Source: Promethearchaeota archaeon
GTDB taxonomy: Archaea; Asgardarchaeota; Lokiarchaeia; Sigynarchaeales; SOKP01
Assembly (NCBI GenBank): GCA_030668025.1
Contig: DAOUUT010000141.1
Coordinates: 1 to 9,386 of the forward strand
DNA: 9,386 nucleotides
Direction of reading: 5' to 3'
Below are positions 6,142-9,386 of this stretch, in pieces. The stretch's first letter is position 1, and each line of letters begins with the position of its first letter. Below the pieces are notes generated by a model. It saw only the letters and a program-made list of their open reading frames with translations. It was not told the origin of the DNA and ran no database searches. The translations under genes and the position numbers were made by a program.

Positions 6142-6146
6142 TTATA
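6142..6146 (+). promoter_or_regulatory. TATA-like box for the HD-domain gene
   Basis: TTATA here is centred 28 bases before the ATG at 6172. No Shine-Dalgarno sequence precedes that ATG. Both facts fit a leaderless transcript. Confidence 0.35.
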
Positions 6147-6171
6147 GTTAATAATTAATTATTAAAGTGTA

Positions 6172-6705
6172 ATGGTAAGCGAAGAGACTCTACCTAATAG
6201 CGATTTTGCTTTTGATTTATTGAAAAAATTAAAAGTTCCTTATAACGTACGGCGTCATTCTCTAAAAGTTGCTGAGAAGGCCTTAGAATTAGCAGAAAAA
6301 ATAAAGTTGAGAGCGGTTGATATGGATTTAATTGAGATTGGAGGCCTATTACACGATATTGGTAGGTGTAAAACCCATGGATTTAATCACGCCTTAATTG
6401 GGGCTAAAATGATTAGAGAAAGAGGTTTATCAGAGCGGCTTGCCAAAATCTGTGAATCTCATATTTTAGGTGGGTTAGATAAAGAAGATGCTAAGCAAGT
6501 TGGGTTACCTGAGAAAGATTTTTTACCACAAACTCTTGAAGAAAAAATTATCTGTCTTGCGGATAAATATATAGCTGGAACTAAAGAAGTTTCAATCGAA
6601 CAGAGATTTGAAAAATGGTTCAACAAATATGGTAAAACACAGATACTTATTAAAGCTAAAGAGCGGATTGAAAAAATCCAAAAAGAAATTGAGGATTTAA
6701 CATAA
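6172..6705 (+). CDS. HD-domain phosphohydrolase, TIGR00295-like
   Basis: The 177-residue protein is one HD domain. Metal ligands are visible as His29 (in RRHS), His61-Asp62 (in GGLLHDIGR) and Asp131 (in CLADKY), the H...HD...D pattern of metal-dependent phosphohydrolases. His73 and His97 are further conserved-looking histidines near the site. The segments HDIGR-x-K-THG-x-NH, then SHI-x-GGL-x(2)-EDAKQVGLP, then LP-TLEEKI match an archaeal HD family that I recall as TIGR00295. Substrate is unknown; HD enzymes act mostly on nucleotides or other phosphoesters. The C-terminus (from about 143) is a charged helix. The start is the only ATG that keeps the usual length. Arginine and aspartate codons follow the AT-rich habit of the window. 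The gene ends nine bases from the convergent leuD stop. Confidence 0.87.
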   Translation: MVSEETLPNSDFAFDLLKKLKVPYNVRRHSLKVAEKALELAEKIKLRAVDMDLIEIGGLLHDIGRCKTHGFNHALIGAKMIRERGLSERLAKICESHILGGLDKEDAKQVGLPEKDFLPQTLEEKIICLADKYIAGTKEVSIEQRFEKWFNKYGKTQILIKAKERIEKIQKEIEDLT

Positions 6706-6714
6706 TTTAGAATG

Positions 6715-7206
6715 TTAAAGTCTTTTTTTTATTTGGTTTATGATTCCTCCGTTTTCTAGAATGTCTGTTAAAAATTTAGGTATTTTTTTGAAATTGATAG
6801 TCAAATTTTTTGATTTGTTTATTAGAACACCTTTTTCTAAAGAAATTTCTATATTATCTTGTTTCGCAAATTGTTTAGATTCCCATTCTAAAGTAATTGC
6901 TGGAATGCCGTTGTTTATTAGATTCCTAAAATAAATTCTTGCAAAAGATTTGGCAATAATTGCTTTTATTCCCAAAATTTTGAATACATATACCGCTTCT
7001 TCACGAGAACTTCCGGTTCCAAAATTCTCTCCAGCTATTATAATATTTCCTTTGTCAACATGTTTGGAAAAGTAAGGATCTATAAATTCTAAAGTGTGTT
7101 TAACCATTACATTTTCTTCCCTTATAGTTAATGTATGGCTCGGAATTATATCATCAGTACTAATATCATCACCAAGGATATAGGCATACCCTTCAATTTT
7201 ATCCAT
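6715..7206 (-). CDS. leuD: 3-isopropylmalate dehydratase-type small subunit (LeuD/HacB family)
   Basis: This 163-residue protein is the aconitase swivelling domain, made as a separate subunit. Signatures are GDDISTDDIIP (12-22) and GENFGTGSSREEA (59-71), the latter carrying the serine and arginine that bind the substrate carboxylate. It joins LeuC to move the hydroxyl group between two carbons of a 2-hydroxy acid such as isopropylmalate in leucine synthesis, or homocitrate in homoaconitase versions. In archaeal relatives the substrate loop after the first motif often reads YLRT or YLVY; here the aligned residues are Thr25-Leu-Thr-Ile28, so the substrate cannot be read from it. The leuD name therefore marks the family rather than a proven reaction. 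The gene begins two bases past the leuC stop, last in the tmk-leuC-leuD operon. Confidence 0.88.
   Translation of the reverse strand: MDKIEGYAYILGDDISTDDIIPSHTLTIREENVMVKHTLEFIDPYFSKHVDKGNIIIAGENFGTGSSREEAVYVFKILGIKAIIAKSFARIYFRNLINNGIPAITLEWESKQFAKQDNIEISLEKGVLINKSKNLTINFKKIPKFLTDILENGGIINQIKKRL
6723..6730 (+). terminator. Run of eight T after the HD-domain gene
   Basis: Eight T on the plus strand, 18 bases past the HD stop, fit an archaeal oligo-T terminator. The run overlaps the 3' end of leuD on the other strand, where it encodes the lysines near the C-terminus. Confidence 0.4.
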
Positions 7207-7208
7207 AT

Positions 7209-8474
7209 TTAGAGCAACTCCCTTGGATCAGTTATTTTTCCCTTTATTGCTGATGCGGCAACCGTAGCTGGTGATGCTAAGAAAACTTCTGAAGTAGGGT
7301 CTCCCATCCTACCGATAAAATTTCGATTTGTGCTACTAATACAAACATCTTCTGGTCCCAATACCCCAAGATGCCCCCCAATACATGCGCCACATGTAGA
7401 ATTAGTAACTACAGCTCCAGCACTTAAAAAAATTTCAATTAAACCCTCTCTTAAAGCGTGCAAGTATATTTCTTTTGAAGCGGGCGTTACAATCATTCTG
7501 GTATTGGAATTGATTTTTTTACCGTTTAATATTTTGGCAGCAATTCGAAGATCTTCCATTCTACCATTAGTACAACTACCTAAAAACGCTTGGTCTATTT
7601 CATATCCCTCTACATCTTCTATTTTAGCTAAATTTCCGGGATTTGAAGGTTTAGCTACAACAGGAGTAATTTTGGATAAGTTGTAGTGAAATTCCTTCTC
7701 AAACTCCGCATCTTCATCTGGCAAAACTTTACGATATTGTTTTTCTGTTCTCTTTTCTAACCAATCTTCTAGTTTTTTATCAGGTAAAAACAGCCCAAAT
7801 TTTGCCCCCGCTTCCACAACCATATTTGCAACGGTCATTCTAGAGTCAATAGATAAGCGTTGAGCACCATTTCCATGAAATTCTAATGATTTATAAATAG
7901 CTCCTTTAGTGGAGATATCTCCTATCAAGGTTAAGATAAAATCTTTTGACATTACACCTTTATCTAGAGTGCCAGATAAATTAATTTTAAACGATTCGGG
8001 AACTCTAAACCACATCTTACCCGTAGCAAACACGACAGAAATATCTGTGGCACCTATACCGGTGGATAAACAATTAAAAGCCCCGTATGTTGTTGTATGA
8101 CTATCAGAACCCACAATTAACATTCCTGGCCTTGCAAAACCCATTTCGGGTAAAACTTGATGACATATACCTTTGTCTAATTGGTATCCATAGTTATTAG
8201 TGAATTTATATTTCTCAGCAAATCTTCTTGCGTCTTGATGCATTTGGGCTGCAGATATCGTGGGAGGAGGTACCCAGTGATCTAATATGAAGAAAATCTT
8301 ATCAGGATCCCATACATAGTCTATTCCGAGTTTTTCGTATTCTAAATGAACCCTCCCACCTAATTGTTCGTGAACCATTATCAAATCAATATCAGAATTG
8401 ATAAATTGTCCAGGCGATATCTCTTTAAGATTTGAATGTTCTTTTAGTATTTTTTCTGCTATTGTATAACTCAT
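7209..8474 (-). CDS. leuC: 3-isopropylmalate dehydratase-type large subunit (LeuC/HacA family)
   Basis: The 421-residue protein is a full-length archaeal-type large subunit with the three aconitase domains that hold a [4Fe-4S] cluster. Cluster ligands are Cys301 (in LGSCTNGR), Cys361 and Cys364 (in TCGACIGGH). Other family marks are LDHW (64-67), SDSHTTTYGA (123-132) and GATDIS (141-146). With LeuD it forms a hydro-lyase that isomerises 2-isopropylmalate to 3-isopropylmalate; homoaconitase and related reactions use the same fold and cannot be excluded. The start ATG at 8474 overlaps the tmk stop by four bases (ATGA), and leuD follows after two bases, so the three genes are one transcription unit. 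No other leucine-pathway gene is in the window. Confidence 0.93.
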   Translation of the reverse strand: MSYTIAEKILKEHSNLKEISPGQFINSDIDLIMVHEQLGGRVHLEYEKLGIDYVWDPDKIFFILDHWVPPPTISAAQMHQDARRFAEKYKFTNNYGYQLDKGICHQVLPEMGFARPGMLIVGSDSHTTTYGAFNCLSTGIGATDISVVFATGKMWFRVPESFKINLSGTLDKGVMSKDFILTLIGDISTKGAIYKSLEFHGNGAQRLSIDSRMTVANMVVEAGAKFGLFLPDKKLEDWLEKRTEKQYRKVLPDEDAEFEKEFHYNLSKITPVVAKPSNPGNLAKIEDVEGYEIDQAFLGSCTNGRMEDLRIAAKILNGKKINSNTRMIVTPASKEIYLHALREGLIEIFLSAGAVVTNSTCGACIGGHLGVLGPEDVCISSTNRNFIGRMGDPTSEVFLASPATVAASAIKGKITDPRELL

Positions 8475-9088
8475 TCTTTAACTTGAATCCCCTCAGCTTT
8501 AAATTTATTTAATACAAGTTGTTGAATATTTTCTTGAACAATTTCAATGATATCGTCCGTATTTATTATAAAATACCCCTCTTCTTTGGCACGGGTAATG
8601 TAGAGTTTTCTTACTTGTTCTAAAAATGAAGTATCTTCGAATTTTTCTAAATCCTCTTGATTTTTTCTTGCTAATGACATTTTAGGATCGATGTCTAAAA
8701 TGATTGTCAAGTCGGGTTTACCTGCAAATTTATTTAAGCTCTTCACCCATTCAATTGTTATTTTTTCAGATTGACATGATTGATATATAATAGAAGATTC
8801 AATATACCTATCTGTTATGACAATATAACCTTCTTCTAACTTCATTTTTATTTCATTTCTATAATGAAGATCCCTGTCAGCAGCAAACATTAAGGCGTCC
8901 GTTGTCGGTGGAATTTTATCATCTTTCAAAAATTTTCTTAATAATTTTCCAATTTCGCTATTTGAAGGCTCTTGAGTTAAATGGATTTTTAAACCTTTCA
9001 AGCTTAAAAAGCCTGCCAATAATTTGCTATGTGTAGTAGTACCAGAGCCATCTATACCATCTAATACAATAAATAATGTTTGTTGCAT
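8471..9088 (-). CDS. tmk: Thymidylate (dTMP) kinase
   Basis: dTMP kinase phosphorylates dTMP to dTDP with ATP, a step every cell needs for dTTP. The 205 residues match the usual length. Visible marks are the P-loop GIDGSGTTT (11-19), QEP (39-41), the FAADR motif (69-73 region) and the DRY motif at Asp93-Arg94-Tyr95, followed by SSIIYQ, which contacts the nucleotide. The lid region near 137-160 carries Arg141 and Lys142. The P-loop position normally held by lysine (GKS/T) is threonine here (Thr17), a known variation in some P-loop kinases but one that should alter phosphate binding. The ATG at 9088 puts the P-loop at the normal distance from the N-terminus. It is the first gene of the tmk-leuC-leuD operon; joining nucleotide and amino-acid genes is probably incidental. 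Confidence 0.92.
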   Translation of the reverse strand: MQQTLFIVLDGIDGSGTTTHSKLLAGFLSLKGLKIHLTQEPSNSEIGKLLRKFLKDDKIPPTTDALMFAADRDLHYRNEIKMKLEEGYIVITDRYIESSIIYQSCQSEKITIEWVKSLNKFAGKPDLTIILDIDPKMSLARKNQEDLEKFEDTSFLEQVRKLYITRAKEEGYFIINTDDIIEIVQENIQQLVLNKFKAEGIQVKE

Positions 9089-9120
9089 CGTTTATTCCAT
9101 GTTAAATTATTATTTGAATC

Positions 9121-9128
9121 TATAAAAA
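9121..9128 (-). promoter_or_regulatory. TATA-like box for the tmk-leuC-leuD operon
   Basis: TTTTTATA on the minus strand is centred about 36 bases before the tmk ATG, which predicts a leader of roughly ten bases. The rest of the 202-base gap at 9089-9290 is AT-rich and must also hold the promoter of the plus-strand gene at 9291; I could not pick out that one with confidence. Confidence 0.3.
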
Positions 9129-9290
9129 TTCATAGGAAAATACTGTAATTTCTTTATAAATTATTAATCATTTGAATTTTAACTAATTTAGGTTTTAAGG
9201 TTGATTAAAATTTTAAAGGAAAAAGTGTATTCAATATCTTAATACATTTGCATTAATAAGTTAATTAAAAAATAAATTAAGACGATAAGT

Positions 9291-9386
9291 ATGACAACAA
9301 GAAATCTCACAGGATTTTGTCCTAATTGCAAACAAAATGTTTTATTAGTTAGAGAAGAGATAAATTGGCCATTAGTAATAATTTTA
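9291..9386 (+). CDS. Start of a zinc-ribbon-like protein (cut by window edge)
   Basis: An ATG at 9291 opens a frame that runs off the right edge after 32 residues. The N-terminus holds a Cys10-Pro-Asn-Cys13 knuckle, the first half of a zinc ribbon, followed by a hydrophobic stretch (INWPLVIIL). The second cysteine pair, if any, lies outside the window. Candidates include a small membrane-associated or zinc-binding protein; nothing more can be said. No Shine-Dalgarno sequence is present, in line with other starts here. Confidence 0.5.
   Translation, partial: MTTRNLTGFCPNCKQNVLLVREEINWPLVIIL

Overview
The window is AT-rich and reads as a stretch of an archaeal chromosome. The best markers are a uS2 ribosomal protein of the archaeal/eukaryotic type, an HD-domain protein of a type I associate with archaea (TIGR00295-like), separate LeuC and LeuD subunits of about 420 and 160 residues, and TATA-like boxes about 27-29 bases from several starts, as expected for leaderless mRNAs. 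GTG and TTG starts also occur. The lineage cannot be fixed from this sequence; an Asgard or other uncultivated archaeon would fit, but that is a guess. I saw no tRNA, rRNA, CRISPR array or insertion sequence.

Layout. At 1-1016 (minus, cut by the window edge) is the N-terminal part of an acetolactate-synthase-like thiamine-diphosphate enzyme. Diverging from it, 1212-3199 (plus) holds a translationally coupled pair: a radical SAM protein with a C-terminal helix-hairpin-helix, and a DUF4130-type protein. This pair is predicted to act in DNA modification or repair, but its chemistry is unknown to me. The 421-base gap at 3200-3620 holds a short ORF whose middle copies the start of the next gene, and a perfect 12-bp hairpin followed by nine T. 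At 3621-4400 (plus) is a CooC-like nickel-insertion ATPase with base usage unlike its neighbours.

Convergent to it is the gene for ribosomal protein uS2 (4595-5407, minus), with an unusual charged N-terminal extension. Then come an unrecognised membrane protein (5585-6073, plus) and an HD-domain phosphohydrolase (6172-6705, plus). Convergent with the latter is a compact operon read on the minus strand: dTMP kinase, then LeuC, then LeuD (9088 down to 6715). The last 96 bases begin a plus-strand gene with a CPNC zinc-ribbon motif.

The clear functional units are the radical SAM/DUF4130 pair and the tmk-leuC-leuD operon, in which LeuC and LeuD form one heteromeric hydro-lyase. The most unusual points are the DNA-repair-like pair with its distinct codon use, the partial copy of the CooC gene start, the uS2 extension, the odd substrate loop in LeuD, and the missing P-loop lysine in the dTMP kinase.
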